Under the pieces are notes generated by a model. It saw nothing but the letters and a program-made list of their open reading frames with translations, did no database searches and was not told the DNA's origin. The position numbers were made by a program, and so were the translations under genes. From Anaerolinea thermolimosa (lineage in GTDB: Bacteria; Chloroflexota; Anaerolineae; Anaerolineales; Anaerolineaceae), in the NCBI RefSeq assembly GCF_001050195.2, contig NZ_DF967965.1, forward strand, positions 2,931,831 to 2,995,830: a DNA stretch of 64,000 nt, given 5' to 3'. This document shows positions 18,259 through 27,281 of the stretch, in pieces. Each line of letters begins with the position of its first letter. Position 1 is the stretch's first letter.

Positions 18259-19413
18259 ATGCCTCAGAACCCCTATCTGAATGTCTTATCAACTGCAGGA
18301 CTCACCGTTCTGTTCATCATCAGTACCAGCTACGGGCTGGGCGCCCTGGCGAGAATCATCGCTCGCTGGCGGGGGGCCTCCCTCAAACGCCAGCAGGACA
18401 CCTTTGCCGGTTACCTGTTCGCCGCGCCATGGATTACCGGGTTTTTAATTTTTGTTGTCGCCCCGCTGGCCTCATCCCTGTACTGGAGTTTCACCGACTT
18501 TCGCATCGCGGCAAACACCCCACCTCAGTGGGTAGGCCTCAATAACTACCTCCAGCTCATTCTCAAAGATACCAGCTTTCGATCCTCCATCGTCAACACC
18601 CTTTTTCTCACCGTCATCGGCCTCCCCCTTCAGATCGCCGCGGCCCTTTTCCTTGCTGTTCTGCTGAACCAGAAAGCCCGCGGAGAGCGCATCTTCCGCA
18701 TGGCTTTTTACCTGCCTGTCATCCTCGGCTTCAATGCCGCCGTGCTACTCTGCTGGCGGTTAATGTTGAACACCGGCACCGGCATCATTAACCAAATCAT
18801 CCGTGCTGTTACCCGGGCCGTCCCTCCGCTGGATATCCTCAATCGGGCTTTCATCTTTGTCCAGGAACTCATCAGCGCTTTTTTCCTCGGGGTGGGAAGT
18901 GGTAAGTACAACCTCTTTTACAGGATGCTGGAAGCGGGGTTCCCTCCGCCCAACCGTGTCCCGCTCTGGATTCAAAGCCCGCTGTGGACAAAAACCTCGG
19001 TCATTTTACTGATGATCTGGGGTTGCGGCACCATGATGATGATCTTCCTCGCCGGTCTGAACAACATTCCCAGAGAGCTCCACGAATCAGCCGAAGTCGA
19101 TGGCGCCAACGGCTGGCAGCGTTTCTGGAAGATCACCTTCCCGTTGTTGAGCCCCTACCTCTTCTATAACCTCGTGGTGGGGATGATCAGCACCCTGCAA
19201 ATATTTGAATCCATCTACGTGCTCTACCGCGATAACCAGCCTCTGGTACCCTCCGCCATCTCCATGGTCTATTACCTGTGGCAGGTCAGTTTCCGCCATT
19301 TTGAAATCGGCCTCGGGTCGGCCATATCCTGGCTCATCCTGGTACTGATCCTCATCGTCACGCTGATTCAATTCAACCTGCAGAATCGCTGGGTTACCTA
19401 CGAGCTGTATTAG
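18259..19413 (+). CDS. Sugar ABC transporter permease, MalF/UgpA-like
   Basis: A 384-residue inner-membrane permease. The start at 18259 follows GGGAGGTG by 10 bases; an upstream in-frame start would place the terminator hairpin inside the gene. One extra N-terminal helix (about 10-30) precedes the usual six. The EAA loop is visible as ELHESAEVDGANGWQRFWKITFPLL (motif core EVDGA). The protein is longer than typical MalF-type permeases of about 300 residues because of an insertion around residues 195-240. It works with the next gene to form the channel. Confidence 0.88.
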   Translation: MPQNPYLNVLSTAGLTVLFIISTSYGLGALARIIARWRGASLKRQQDTFAGYLFAAPWITGFLIFVVAPLASSLYWSFTDFRIAANTPPQWVGLNNYLQLILKDTSFRSSIVNTLFLTVIGLPLQIAAALFLAVLLNQKARGERIFRMAFYLPVILGFNAAVLLCWRLMLNTGTGIINQIIRAVTRAVPPLDILNRAFIFVQELISAFFLGVGSGKYNLFYRMLEAGFPPPNRVPLWIQSPLWTKTSVILLMIWGCGTMMMIFLAGLNNIPRELHESAEVDGANGWQRFWKITFPLLSPYLFYNLVVGMISTLQIFESIYVLYRDNQPLVPSAISMVYYLWQVSFRHFEIGLGSAISWLILVLILIVTLIQFNLQNRWVTYELY

Positions 19414-19422
19414 TGAGGTCAC

Positions 19423-20265
19423 ATGCGAACCTGGTCTCGTCTTTTCGGTCGCTCTTTTCTTTACCTGATGCTGGTCGGGATGACCGTGCTCATGAGCTTC
19501 CCGCTTTTATGGATGCTCTCTTCCTCCCTGAAGACGCTGGAAGAGACCAACGCGCCCGGCATCATCTGGGTGCCTGCACACCCCACCATGGCCGCCTATG
19601 CAGACCTCTTCCAGAACCTTAACTTCATCCGCTCTTATTTCAACACTGTTTTTTACACCGCTCTGGCCTTAACCGGTACCCTGGCTTCGCTGGCTTTTGT
19701 AGCCTACGCCTTCAGCCGGATCAACTGGCCGGGGAGAAACCTGGTCTTCCTGTTGATGCTCTCCACGATGATGATCCCCCCGCAGGCGCTCATCGTTCCC
19801 CAGTACGTCTTCTTCCATCGGCTCGGCTGGATTGGCACCTTCAATCCACTTATCATCCCCGGGTTCTTCGCCGGTGGAGCGGCCATGGTGTTCCTCCTCC
19901 GCCAGTCAATGGCTCAAATTCCCAAAGAGTTAGATGAGGCCGCCTTTGTAGATGGGGCAAGCCACCTGCAAATCTGGTGGCAGGTGGTCATGCCGCTCAT
20001 GAAAACTCCCCTGGCTACCGTGGCCACCTTCCTCTTTGTGGGTTTCTGGAATAACCTCCTTACCCCTCTCATGTACCTCCAGACGGTTGATCTTTACACC
20101 CTGCCAGTTTACGTTTCTACGCTCTACAACATAAACCTCACCGTGCAGCCCTGGCCCACCATCATGGCCGCCGCCGTACTGACCACAGTTCCCCTGATGG
20201 TCATTTTCCTGTTCACTCAGCAATACATTCTGGAAAGTGTGGCTGTGACAGGGCTGAAAGGTTAA
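19423..20265 (+). CDS. Sugar ABC transporter permease, MalG-like
   Basis: A 280-residue permease with six membrane helices and the EAA motif KELDEAAFVDGASHLQIW. It follows the MalF-like gene by nine bases. No ATP-binding subunit is encoded in the operon, so the importer presumably borrows a shared MsmX/MsiK-type ATPase encoded elsewhere, as is common for this family. Confidence 0.9.
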   Translation: MRTWSRLFGRSFLYLMLVGMTVLMSFPLLWMLSSSLKTLEETNAPGIIWVPAHPTMAAYADLFQNLNFIRSYFNTVFYTALALTGTLASLAFVAYAFSRINWPGRNLVFLLMLSTMMIPPQALIVPQYVFFHRLGWIGTFNPLIIPGFFAGGAAMVFLLRQSMAQIPKELDEAAFVDGASHLQIWWQVVMPLMKTPLATVATFLFVGFWNNLLTPLMYLQTVDLYTLPVYVSTLYNINLTVQPWPTIMAAAVLTTVPLMVIFLFTQQYILESVAVTGLKG

Positions 20266-20278
20266 CTCCCCGGGGTTT

Positions 20279-22354
20279 TTAAAGAGGGGCAGAGCTGAGG
20301 AACCATGCTGCAGCCCAGCCGCGGGTGCCATCCGGGGCTTCGCCATACACCCACTGACCCGGTTGCCCGGCCTTAAGGCGGGCGGCGGCAGGGTCTGCTT
20401 CGACTACTTTGAACGGCTGAGCGCGGAACACCCCTCCCACCCGCGGGGATTGCAGGCTGGCCTGAGCTCGCAGGTTTAAATCGACAGTGGCAAAGAGCAT
20501 TAAACCTTCCCCGGGTTGGGGTGGAACCGCAGGCCTGGTTGTTTGCACCAGCCACGCCGCCACATACCCGCTGAACCCCTGCGCCGAACGCACATTGACC
20601 CACTCACCAGCCTGACCAATCTTCCGCCGGGCAGTCTCGGCCTCTTCCAGCACCTCCAGTGCATCTCCAGAGGTAAGGACTGTCAGCACATTGGCATCCA
20701 GGGCTGGGCGCGCACGCAGGTTGACCGCCCCCGAAGGGTAAACCACCAGCCCGCTGGCCGGCAGCCATTGTCCCGTGCGATGCACCAGCCAGGCCGCCAC
20801 CCAGCCGCGCAGGCCATTCTCCGTCTGCACCGGCAACCACTCGGCGGGCTTCCCCACCCTGGCAAGCATCAAAACCGATTCTCCCAGGACGCCAAGCGGG
20901 TCCGTGGGGCCCAGGGTGGCCAGCACCTCAAAACTCTGAGAAGGGCCCGCGCGCAGATTCACGCTGCTGACCGGGTAGACTACCAGGTCGCCGGGCGGAA
21001 GGGACTGGTCGACGTTCTGCACATATCGGGCTGCCACAAAACCAGCCTTACCGCTGGCGGTTTGCACCGCCAGCCACGCCCCCTCCCGCCCGATTTTCCC
21101 GCGCACTTCAGGGGCCTCTCCCAGGGTCATCAGCCGTTCACCTGCCGGTAACAGGGCGCGAATCTCTGCTCCCGTGCCAGCAGCAGCTCTCAGGTTGAGC
21201 TCCACGGTGGTAAAAACGCTCACACCCGAAGGCGGGGGCAGGTTCTCCAGCGGTTCCACAGGCGGGCTGTCCTGAAGATAGGGCCACGGGTCAACAATCC
21301 CGGCAGGGTAACCGGGAGTCTGCTGACCTTCTATTTTGAGGGTTAAATGCAGGTGCGAGCCAAACGAGTTTCCTGTATTATCCGCCAGGCCAATCCGCTC
21401 ACCCGCCACCACCGTCTGATCGGCTCGCACGAACACCTCAGAAAGGTGAGCATAAATGGTGTGAAACACTACCCCCTGTGCCTCGTGACGGATGCGCACC
21501 TGCAGACCGTATGGATGACCCTCAGGATGGCTGGCCTGAGTGACTACCCCACCCGCCGCCGCGTACACGTTGGCGCCACTGAGGGCAAACAGGTCCAGCC
21601 CTTCGTGCCCTGCCAGACCAAAGGGACGGTAGCTTTCGGGGTTCTCACCAAAAAACTGGTTCACCCGGTGGCTGTCTACCGGCCAGCGCAGGCTTATGGC
21701 CAGGCCGCCGAGCATCGGCCCCGCCCGGCGGGTCAGAACAGGCTGAGGGGGTTGATGATACTCCATCACCAGGAACCCGCGCAGAACCGTCACCCCATCG
21801 CCCTGCCGCAGGGTCATCCCCTGAGGCAGGCGCCCCACATTTATCTCAGCTGGCATGTCAGGCCGGGTCGGATCGTACACACGCAACCGGGTAGTATGGG
21901 TTTCGCGGTCACTTTCATACCCGCTGGCAACGACAAACCGGTTGCCCTCCACCAAGATCAACGCCAGCACAGTGGGGCGCCCTGCCGCCAGCCTGCGGCG
22001 TAATTTTGGCAACTCACGGCGAGATACCCCCTGGTAGAGCTCCCTGTCATCAGCTAATCCCCCGGCCATCAAACGCAACGCAGTCGCAGGCGGAAGCGCC
22101 TCCAACTGACGGCTGGCAAAGTACGTCAACGCCGCCTCATCGGGAACGTCAGCACCTGCAGAGGGAACCGCCAGGCCCTGAAAACGATCCAGCGCGGCGT
22201 AACACATCCCCAGGCTCAGGTCAGGGGCCAGCTGGTCGAGGTTAAGCTCACCGCCACCCGGAAGGGGATAGCCCACCCCCAGGTGAACCCCATCTGGCGG
22301 GGTAAAACGAAACCCATGCTCGATCTCATCAAAAGCTGTCTGTGGAAAAGCCAT
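20279..22354 (-). CDS. M23 peptidase with papain-like N-terminus and SH3 repeats
   Basis: A 691-residue protein. Residues about 40-200 resemble a papain-like domain with a Cys motif (GMCYAALDRF) and a late VYDPTRPD strand. The position where related domains usually have His reads EGNRFVVASGYE, so catalysis there is doubtful. Residues about 215-345 are an M23 LytM-type metallopeptidase domain with GHEGLDLF and the paired SHLHLTL ligands. Four bacterial SH3 repeats fill about 375-691, each carrying a VNLRA-type strand. No signal peptide is evident at this start, which is odd for a wall enzyme. Role inferred: peptidoglycan hydrolase or wall-binding factor. It converges on the sugar permease gene. 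Confidence 0.82.
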   Translation of the reverse strand: MAFPQTAFDEIEHGFRFTPPDGVHLGVGYPLPGGGELNLDQLAPDLSLGMCYAALDRFQGLAVPSAGADVPDEAALTYFASRQLEALPPATALRLMAGGLADDRELYQGVSRRELPKLRRRLAAGRPTVLALILVEGNRFVVASGYESDRETHTTRLRVYDPTRPDMPAEINVGRLPQGMTLRQGDGVTVLRGFLVMEYHQPPQPVLTRRAGPMLGGLAISLRWPVDSHRVNQFFGENPESYRPFGLAGHEGLDLFALSGANVYAAAGGVVTQASHPEGHPYGLQVRIRHEAQGVVFHTIYAHLSEVFVRADQTVVAGERIGLADNTGNSFGSHLHLTLKIEGQQTPGYPAGIVDPWPYLQDSPPVEPLENLPPPSGVSVFTTVELNLRAAAGTGAEIRALLPAGERLMTLGEAPEVRGKIGREGAWLAVQTASGKAGFVAARYVQNVDQSLPPGDLVVYPVSSVNLRAGPSQSFEVLATLGPTDPLGVLGESVLMLARVGKPAEWLPVQTENGLRGWVAAWLVHRTGQWLPASGLVVYPSGAVNLRARPALDANVLTVLTSGDALEVLEEAETARRKIGQAGEWVNVRSAQGFSGYVAAWLVQTTRPAVPPQPGEGLMLFATVDLNLRAQASLQSPRVGGVFRAQPFKVVEADPAAARLKAGQPGQWVYGEAPDGTRGWAAAWFLSSAPL

Positions 22355-22467
22355 GTTTCGATCTCTCTAAAAAGGAATCTCGCCAGGCTTCATTATAAGC
22401 TATAATCGATCTATTTTATAAATAAATCGCAGAAGATCCGCAGCCTGCTCAAAGCGCCTCAACTGAG

Positions 22468-22490
22468 AAAATGCCCCTTCACAGGGGGCA
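22468..22490 (-). terminator. Second terminator behind dnaK
   Basis: On the minus strand TGCCCC (22490-22485) pairs with GGGGCA (22477-22472), followed by TTTT. It lies about 35 bases beyond the main dnaK terminator and may act as a backup. Confidence 0.55.
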
Positions 22491-22523
22491 ATAGAAGGTG
22501 GTCTGGGAGACAACCTCTTAAAC

Positions 22524-22563
22524 TAAAAAAGTGGGCTGTCCATCTCTTTATTGGACAGCCCAC
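22524..22563 (-). terminator. dnaK terminator
   Basis: On the minus strand an 11-bp stem (GTGGGCTGTCC at 22563-22553 with its complement at 22541-22531) is followed by TTTTTT. It starts 18 bases after the dnaK stop codon. Confidence 0.92.
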
Positions 22564-22580
22564 GCATCGGTCAGTCAGAC

Positions 22581-24461
22581 TCAGGCCTCGCGGAATTGAC
22601 CCTCGACCACTTCACCTTCGCCACTCCCGTCGGCACCGCCAGAGTAGCCGGTGTGCTCCTCAGCGGTGGTCTGCGCCGCGGGAATTTGCGAGGCCGCCTG
22701 GATGAGCGCCTGGGTGCGAGTGCGGATGACCTGAATATCATCCCCGTTCATCACACTGCGCAGGTCGTTAATCTTGCCTTCCAGCTCGCCGCGCAGGGTT
22801 CCGGGCACCTTCTCACCCGCTTCTTTGAGCGCTTTTTCCACCTGATAGATGGCGTTATCGGCCTGGTTGCGCACCTCGATCAGTTCCTTGCGGCGCCGGT
22901 CGGCCTCTTCATGTTTCTTGGCCTCTTCTACCATGCGCTCCACATCGGCCTTGCTCAGGTTGGTTGAAGCGGTGATGGTCACCCGCTGTTCTTTACCGGT
23001 GGCCTTGTCTCGCGCTGAAACATTGAGGATGCCGTTCGCATCGATATCGAAGGTAACTTCGATCTGCGGTATACCGCGCGGCGCTGGCGGGATACCGTCC
23101 AGGCGGAAGCGCCCGAGGCTGATGTTATCCGCCGCCATGGTGCGCTCGCCCTGCAGGACGTGGATATCTACGGCCGTCTGGTTGTCCTCGGCGGTCGAGA
23201 AGATCTCACTCTTGCGGATCGGGATGGTGCTGTTGCGCGGGATCAGAACCGTCATCACACCACCCAGTGTCTCCACACCCAGCGAGAGCGGAGTCACGTC
23301 CAGCAGCAGAACGTCTTTCACTTCACCGCCCAGCACACCCGCCTGGATCGCCGCACCGACCGCCACCACCTCGTCCGGGTTGACGCTCTTGTTCGGCTCT
23401 TTTCCTGTGCGCTGGCGGATGAACTCCTGCACCATCGGCATCCGGGTCGAACCGCCTACCAGCACCACCTCGTCAATGTCTCTGGCATCCAGTTTCGCAT
23501 CTCGCAGAGCCGCCTCAAGGGGCGCGCGCATCCGCTCGACCAGGTCTTGCGTCATCTGCTCAAAGCGGGCGCGGGTCAGGCGTAATTGCAGGTGCTTCGG
23601 GCCATTGGCGTCAGCCGTGATGTAAGGCAGGTTGATCTCCGTTTCCATCATGGTAGAAAGCTCGATCTTCGCCTTCTCGGCGGCCTCGCGCAACCGTTGC
23701 AAAGCCTGACGGTCTTCGCGCAGGTCAATGCCGGTCTCCTTCTTGAACTCGTCGGCCGCCCAGTTGACAATGCGCTGATCCCAGTCATCGCCGCCCAGGT
23801 GGGTGTCACCGTTGGTGGCACGTACCTCAACCACGTTGTCGCCCACTTCAAGAACGCTCACATCGAACGTACCCCCGCCCAGGTCAAAGACGAGGATCTT
23901 TTCATTCTTTTTCTTGTCCAGGCCGTAAGCCAGGGCCGCAGCCGTCGGCTCGTTGATGATGCGCAACACTTCCAGACCGGCGATCTTCCCGGCGTCTTTG
24001 GTTGCCTGGCGCTGGCTGTCACTGAAGTACGCCGGTACGGTGATCACCGCCTGTTTCACGGGTTCTCCCAGGTAGGCCTCAGCATCTGCTTTGAGCTTGG
24101 CCAGGATCATCGCAGAAATTTCCTGCGGGGTATATTCCCGTCCTGTCTGCGGGATTCTAACCCGTGCATCGCCGGCCGGACCTTCTACCACCTCATACGA
24201 CACCATCTTGCGCTCGGTCTCCACTTCACTAAATCGCCGGCCCATGAAGCGCTTAATCGAATATACTGTATTCTGCGGGTTGATCACCGCCTGGCGTTTG
24301 GCCGGTTGCCCTACCAGGCGTTCCCCGGTTTTGGTAAAAGCCACGACCGACGGGCAGAGGCGCGAACCCTCCGCTGTGGTGATGACCACCGGCTCGCCGC
24401 CTTCCATGACGGCCACCACGCTGTTGGTCGTCCCTAAATCAATGCCAATAATCTTTCCCAT
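22581..24461 (-). CDS. dnaK: Chaperone protein DnaK (Hsp70)
   Basis: A 626-residue Hsp70. The start at 24461 gives [18 protein letters not shown] and is preceded by AAGGAG; longer readings of the frame would add 55 unrelated residues. Nucleotide-binding domain about 1-385 ([30 protein letters not shown]), linker with [13 protein letters not shown], substrate-binding domain to about 510, helical lid, and an acidic Gly-rich tail. Role: ATP-driven folding chaperone in the cytoplasm. It stands alone, with no grpE, dnaJ or hrcA next to it and no CIRCE element in the 127-base gap to the divergent gene, so its heat control is not apparent here. Chromosomes of this group can carry more than one dnaK. 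Confidence 0.97.
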   Translation of the reverse strand: MGKIIGIDLGTTNSVVAVMEGGEPVVITTAEGSRLCPSVVAFTKTGERLVGQPAKRQAVINPQNTVYSIKRFMGRRFSEVETERKMVSYEVVEGPAGDARVRIPQTGREYTPQEISAMILAKLKADAEAYLGEPVKQAVITVPAYFSDSQRQATKDAGKIAGLEVLRIINEPTAAALAYGLDKKKNEKILVFDLGGGTFDVSVLEVGDNVVEVRATNGDTHLGGDDWDQRIVNWAADEFKKETGIDLREDRQALQRLREAAEKAKIELSTMMETEINLPYITADANGPKHLQLRLTRARFEQMTQDLVERMRAPLEAALRDAKLDARDIDEVVLVGGSTRMPMVQEFIRQRTGKEPNKSVNPDEVVAVGAAIQAGVLGGEVKDVLLLDVTPLSLGVETLGGVMTVLIPRNSTIPIRKSEIFSTAEDNQTAVDIHVLQGERTMAADNISLGRFRLDGIPPAPRGIPQIEVTFDIDANGILNVSARDKATGKEQRVTITASTNLSKADVERMVEEAKKHEEADRRRKELIEVRNQADNAIYQVEKALKEAGEKVPGTLRGELEGKINDLRSVMNGDDIQVIRTRTQALIQAASQIPAAQTTAEEHTGYSGGADGSGEGEVVEGQFREA

Positions 24462-24588
24462 AGTTTTATCACTCCTTGTTCGAGTAGGATCTTTCACTTC
24501 GTATCGCATGTAAGCATACCTGCCGAACACAAGAATTTTATTAACATAACGTTGGATGAATATAAAATCTTCCCGGAACGAGGGTACC

Positions 24589-25143
24589 ATGTTATCTGAT
24601 GAAGCCAGTTCATTTTCCATTGTCATCCAGGCTCTCTCTTACGCCGCCGAGAAGCATCGCCACCAGCGCCGAAAAGGGAGTGACCACGCCCCCTACATCA
24701 ACCATCTGATTGATGTACTCGACCTGCTCTGGCGCGTGGGCGGTGAACGCGACCCTGCCGTGCTTGCGGCCGGGGTACTTCACGACGTGGTTGAAGACAC
24801 CGGCACCCCGCCAGCCGAAATCGAAGCCCGCTTCGGCAAGCGCATCCGCGATCTGGTCATGGAAGTAACCGACGATAAAACCCTGCCCCAGGCCGAACGG
24901 AAACGCCTTCAGGAAACCCACGCCCCCATGCTCTCCAGAGATGCCCGGGTGATTAAACTGGCCGATAAAATCAGCAACGTACGTGACCTGCACCGCTACC
25001 CGCCCGAAGGCTGGCCGCTGGAACGCCGTAACGAATATGAGGCCTGGGCCAAACGGGTGGTGGATGCCCTGCGCGGAGCCAACCCTGCCCTTGAAGCTGA
25101 ATTTGACCGCGTCCTCGAACAGGGGCATCCATCCGGGGAATGA
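24589..25143 (+). CDS. HD-domain (p)ppGpp hydrolase, MESH1-like
   Basis: A 184-residue single-domain protein. Metal-binding residues are visible in [27 protein letters not shown] (the HD pair) and [15 protein letters not shown]. The stretches [15 protein letters not shown] and PYINH closely follow the metazoan MESH1 and bacterial small alarmone hydrolase family. Expected reaction: removal of the 3'-pyrophosphate of (p)ppGpp; MESH1 also hydrolyses NADPH. There is no synthetase domain. I prefer ATG 24589 with GAGGG upstream over ATG 24556. It is divergent from dnaK. Confidence 0.85.
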   Translation: MLSDEASSFSIVIQALSYAAEKHRHQRRKGSDHAPYINHLIDVLDLLWRVGGERDPAVLAAGVLHDVVEDTGTPPAEIEARFGKRIRDLVMEVTDDKTLPQAERKRLQETHAPMLSRDARVIKLADKISNVRDLHRYPPEGWPLERRNEYEAWAKRVVDALRGANPALEAEFDRVLEQGHPSGE

Positions 25144-25229
25144 ACCCTTCCTCATTCAGCATATCGGATATAATATGAGTAATAGCATCTATATTGATAG
25201 ATTTTTTCTACATTCACCTGAAGGGTTCT

Positions 25230-26057
25230 ATGCCTCACGAAAAACTACAACGTCTCCACACTTTACTCCAGGGAATGGGCAGTGTGATCGTCGCCTTTTC
25301 TGGCGGGGTCGACAGCACCCTGGTGGCCAAAGTGGCTTATGATGCCCTGGGGGATCGGGCGGTAGCCGTCACGGCGGTATCGGCCAGCCTGGCCGAAAGC
25401 GAACGCACCGAGACCATCGAACTGGCGCACTGGATTGGCATTCGCCACGTGCTGGTAGAAAGCCACGAGATTGAAGACGAACGCTACCGCAGCAACACCC
25501 CGTTACGGTGCTACTGGTGCAAGCACGAACTGGCCGCCATTCTCACTGCCTACGCCCGTACCCACGGCTACGCCCACATCCTCGATGGGAGCAACCTGGA
25601 TGATACCCGGGATGTTCGCCCCGGCCGCAAAGCCATGAAGGAAGCCCATTTTCGCTCCCCGCTGATCGAGGCCGGCCTGACCAAGGCCGATGTGCGTGAG
25701 GTTTCTCGCCTGCTGGGCCTGCCCAACTGGGATAAACCCGCCATGGCCTGCCTGGCTTCGCGCATTCCCTATGGCACACAGGTCAATCGCGAAAACCTGC
25801 GCCAGGTAGAACTGGCCGAGGCCTTCCTGCGTAATCTGGGGGCACGTCAGGTGCGCGTGCGCCATCACGGGAGCCTGGCACGGATTGAGGTTGACCCCGA
25901 GGAAATACCCCTGATCCTGAGCCACCGCCTGACCATTTCCGACCATCTCCGGGAGATCGGCTTCACCCATACCGCTCTCGACCTTGCCGGATATCGCCAG
26001 GGCAGCCTCAACCAGGCCCTCACTGTGATTCCCTCACCTGCAGAAGCCGCAGCCTGA
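25230..26057 (+). CDS. larE: LarE-type ATP-dependent sulfur transferase
   Basis: A 275-residue PP-loop enzyme. The adenylation loop FSGGVDS is at residues 24-29. C94 and C97 (RCYWCK) and C174 (MACLASRIPYG) are present; C174 matches the position of the sacrificial cysteine of LarE, and three cysteines are reported in LarE proteins that use an iron-sulfur cluster. Role: activates a pyridinium carboxylate by AMP and adds sulfur when building the nickel-pincer cofactor of lactate racemase and related enzymes. larA, larB and larC are not in the window. A -10 TATAAT (25169-25174) precedes it, and a strong terminator follows, so it is a single-gene unit. Confidence 0.85.
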   Translation: MPHEKLQRLHTLLQGMGSVIVAFSGGVDSTLVAKVAYDALGDRAVAVTAVSASLAESERTETIELAHWIGIRHVLVESHEIEDERYRSNTPLRCYWCKHELAAILTAYARTHGYAHILDGSNLDDTRDVRPGRKAMKEAHFRSPLIEAGLTKADVREVSRLLGLPNWDKPAMACLASRIPYGTQVNRENLRQVELAEAFLRNLGARQVRVRHHGSLARIEVDPEEIPLILSHRLTISDHLREIGFTHTALDLAGYRQGSLNQALTVIPSPAEAAA

Positions 26058-26072
26058 GCTTCCAGCTCAACG

Positions 26073-26115
26073 GCTGGCAGGTACCCAAAAATTCCCTGGT
26101 ACCTGCCAGCTTTTT
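26073..26115 (+). terminator. larE terminator
   Basis: A perfect 13-bp stem (GCTGGCAGGTACC at 26073-26085 with 26098-26110) followed by TTTTT at 26111-26115. Confidence 0.95.
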
Positions 26116-26137
26116 ACCCTCAAAAAGCGGTCGGGAG

Positions 26138-26143
26138 TATAAT
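26138..26143 (+). promoter_or_regulatory. folD -10 element
   Basis: A perfect TATAAT 46 bases before the folD ATG, just after the larE terminator. No clear -35 partner was found. Confidence 0.45.
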
Positions 26144-26188
26144 TTTTGGGAGCATTCCCTGCTGTATTCTTGATGAAAGGATTCTCCC

Positions 26189-27067
26189 ATGCCTGCAAAT
26201 ATCCTGGATGGTGCCGCTACCGCCGAGAAAATCCGCAATCAGGTTGCTGAAGAAGTTGCCCGACGCGTTGCTGAGGGCAAACCCGCTCCAGGGCTGGCCA
26301 CCGTTTTGGTAGGAGACAACCCCGCCTCTCAGGTATACGTGCGTTCGAAACACCGGGCCTGCCAGCAGGTGGGTATTCAATCGTTCGCCTACGAGCTCCC
26401 TGAAACAGCCTCTCAAAAAGAAGTGGAAGACCTGGTGCGTTCGCTGAACGCCGACCCGCGCGTGCATGGCATTCTGGTGCAGCTCCCCTTGCCTTCCGGC
26501 CTGGATGAAGAGCGAGTGCTGGGGGCAATCAGCATTGAAAAAGATGTGGATGGCTTTCATCCGGTGAACATCGGTCGTCTGGCACAAAAAGGGCGGGAGC
26601 CCCTTTTCGTACCATGCACTCCCGCCGGGTGTATGGTTCTCCTGCAATCTGTCTTACCCGATCTCAATGGCGTGAATGCAGTGGTGCTGGGGCGTTCAAA
26701 TATCGTGGGTATGCCGGTTGCCCTGTTACTGGTGCGCGCCAATGCCACGGTGACCATCTGCCACTCGCGAACCCGCAACCTGCCAGAAGTCTGCCGCAAC
26801 GCCGATGTCCTTGTAGCCGCCGTTGGAAAGCCCGAAATGGTACGCGGTGACTGGGTTAAACCGGGCGCAGTGGTAATCGATGTGGGCATCAACCGCATTG
26901 AAGACCCCACCCGCCCCCGCGGGTACCGCCTGGTAGGCGATGTGGCCTTCGACGAAGTCAGCCAGGTGGCCGGGTGGATCACCCCCGTCCCCGGCGGGGT
27001 CGGCCCGATGACCATCGCCATGCTGCTCCAGAACACCCTGCGCGCGGCGCGGTTAGCGCGTGGGTGA
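26189..27067 (+). CDS. folD: Bifunctional methylenetetrahydrofolate dehydrogenase/cyclohydrolase
   Basis: A 292-residue enzyme of normal FolD length. Visible motifs are YVRSKHRACQQVGI (the Tyr/Lys active-site pair), HGILVQLPLP, EKDVDGFHPVNIGRL and the Rossmann segment VVLGRSNIVGMPVA, ending with PVPGGVGPMTIAMLL. Role: NADP-dependent interconversion of 5,10-methylene-, methenyl- and 10-formyl-tetrahydrofolate in the cytoplasm, feeding purine synthesis and C1 metabolism. It is flanked by terminators on both sides and is monocistronic. Confidence 0.97.
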   Translation: MPANILDGAATAEKIRNQVAEEVARRVAEGKPAPGLATVLVGDNPASQVYVRSKHRACQQVGIQSFAYELPETASQKEVEDLVRSLNADPRVHGILVQLPLPSGLDEERVLGAISIEKDVDGFHPVNIGRLAQKGREPLFVPCTPAGCMVLLQSVLPDLNGVNAVVLGRSNIVGMPVALLLVRANATVTICHSRTRNLPEVCRNADVLVAAVGKPEMVRGDWVKPGAVVIDVGINRIEDPTRPRGYRLVGDVAFDEVSQVAGWITPVPGGVGPMTIAMLLQNTLRAARLARG

Positions 27068-27100
27068 CGAACGTCTCTGGCAAAGATTCAAGAATCATAA

Positions 27101-27126
27101 GGAGTGCCGCCATTCTGCGGCACTCC
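27101..27126 (+). terminator. folD terminator
   Basis: A perfect 10-bp stem (GGAGTGCCGC at 27101-27110 with 27117-27126, loop CATTCT) lies 33 bases after the folD stop. The trailing sequence CTGTTTATG has only a short T tract. Confidence 0.7.
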
Positions 27127-27202
27127 CTGTTTATGTTCGCTTGACCGCTCCGGTTTCGGAAAAGGGGAGAAGGCCATCGGATAACCGTTGAGGGAACCGT
27201 CT

Positions 27203-27268
27203 TTGTCTGACAATTGACATTTCTGCCAAACCCCGGTAAACTGAAGATAGAATCGTCTGAGGTCAGAC
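27203..27268 (+). promoter_or_regulatory. Promoter of the purine island flanked by two operators
   Basis: A -35 TTGACA (27214-27219) and -10 TAAACT (27237-27242) with a 17-base spacer. The perfect palindrome TTGTCTGACAA (27203-27213) abuts the -35. A second dyad, GTCTGAGGTCAGAC (27255-27268), lies just downstream of the start point and is followed by AA, so it shares the half-site GTCAGACAA. This arrangement is typical of repression by a dimeric regulator bound on both sides of a promoter. The GntR/UTRA regulator encoded at 30.5 kb is the obvious candidate. Confidence 0.75.
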
Positions 27269-27281
27269 AAATTTCCATATT

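Noticed and set aside
24462..24588. CIRCE heat-shock element upstream of dnaK
   Set aside because: No TTAGCACTC-type inverted repeat is present in the 127-base gap.
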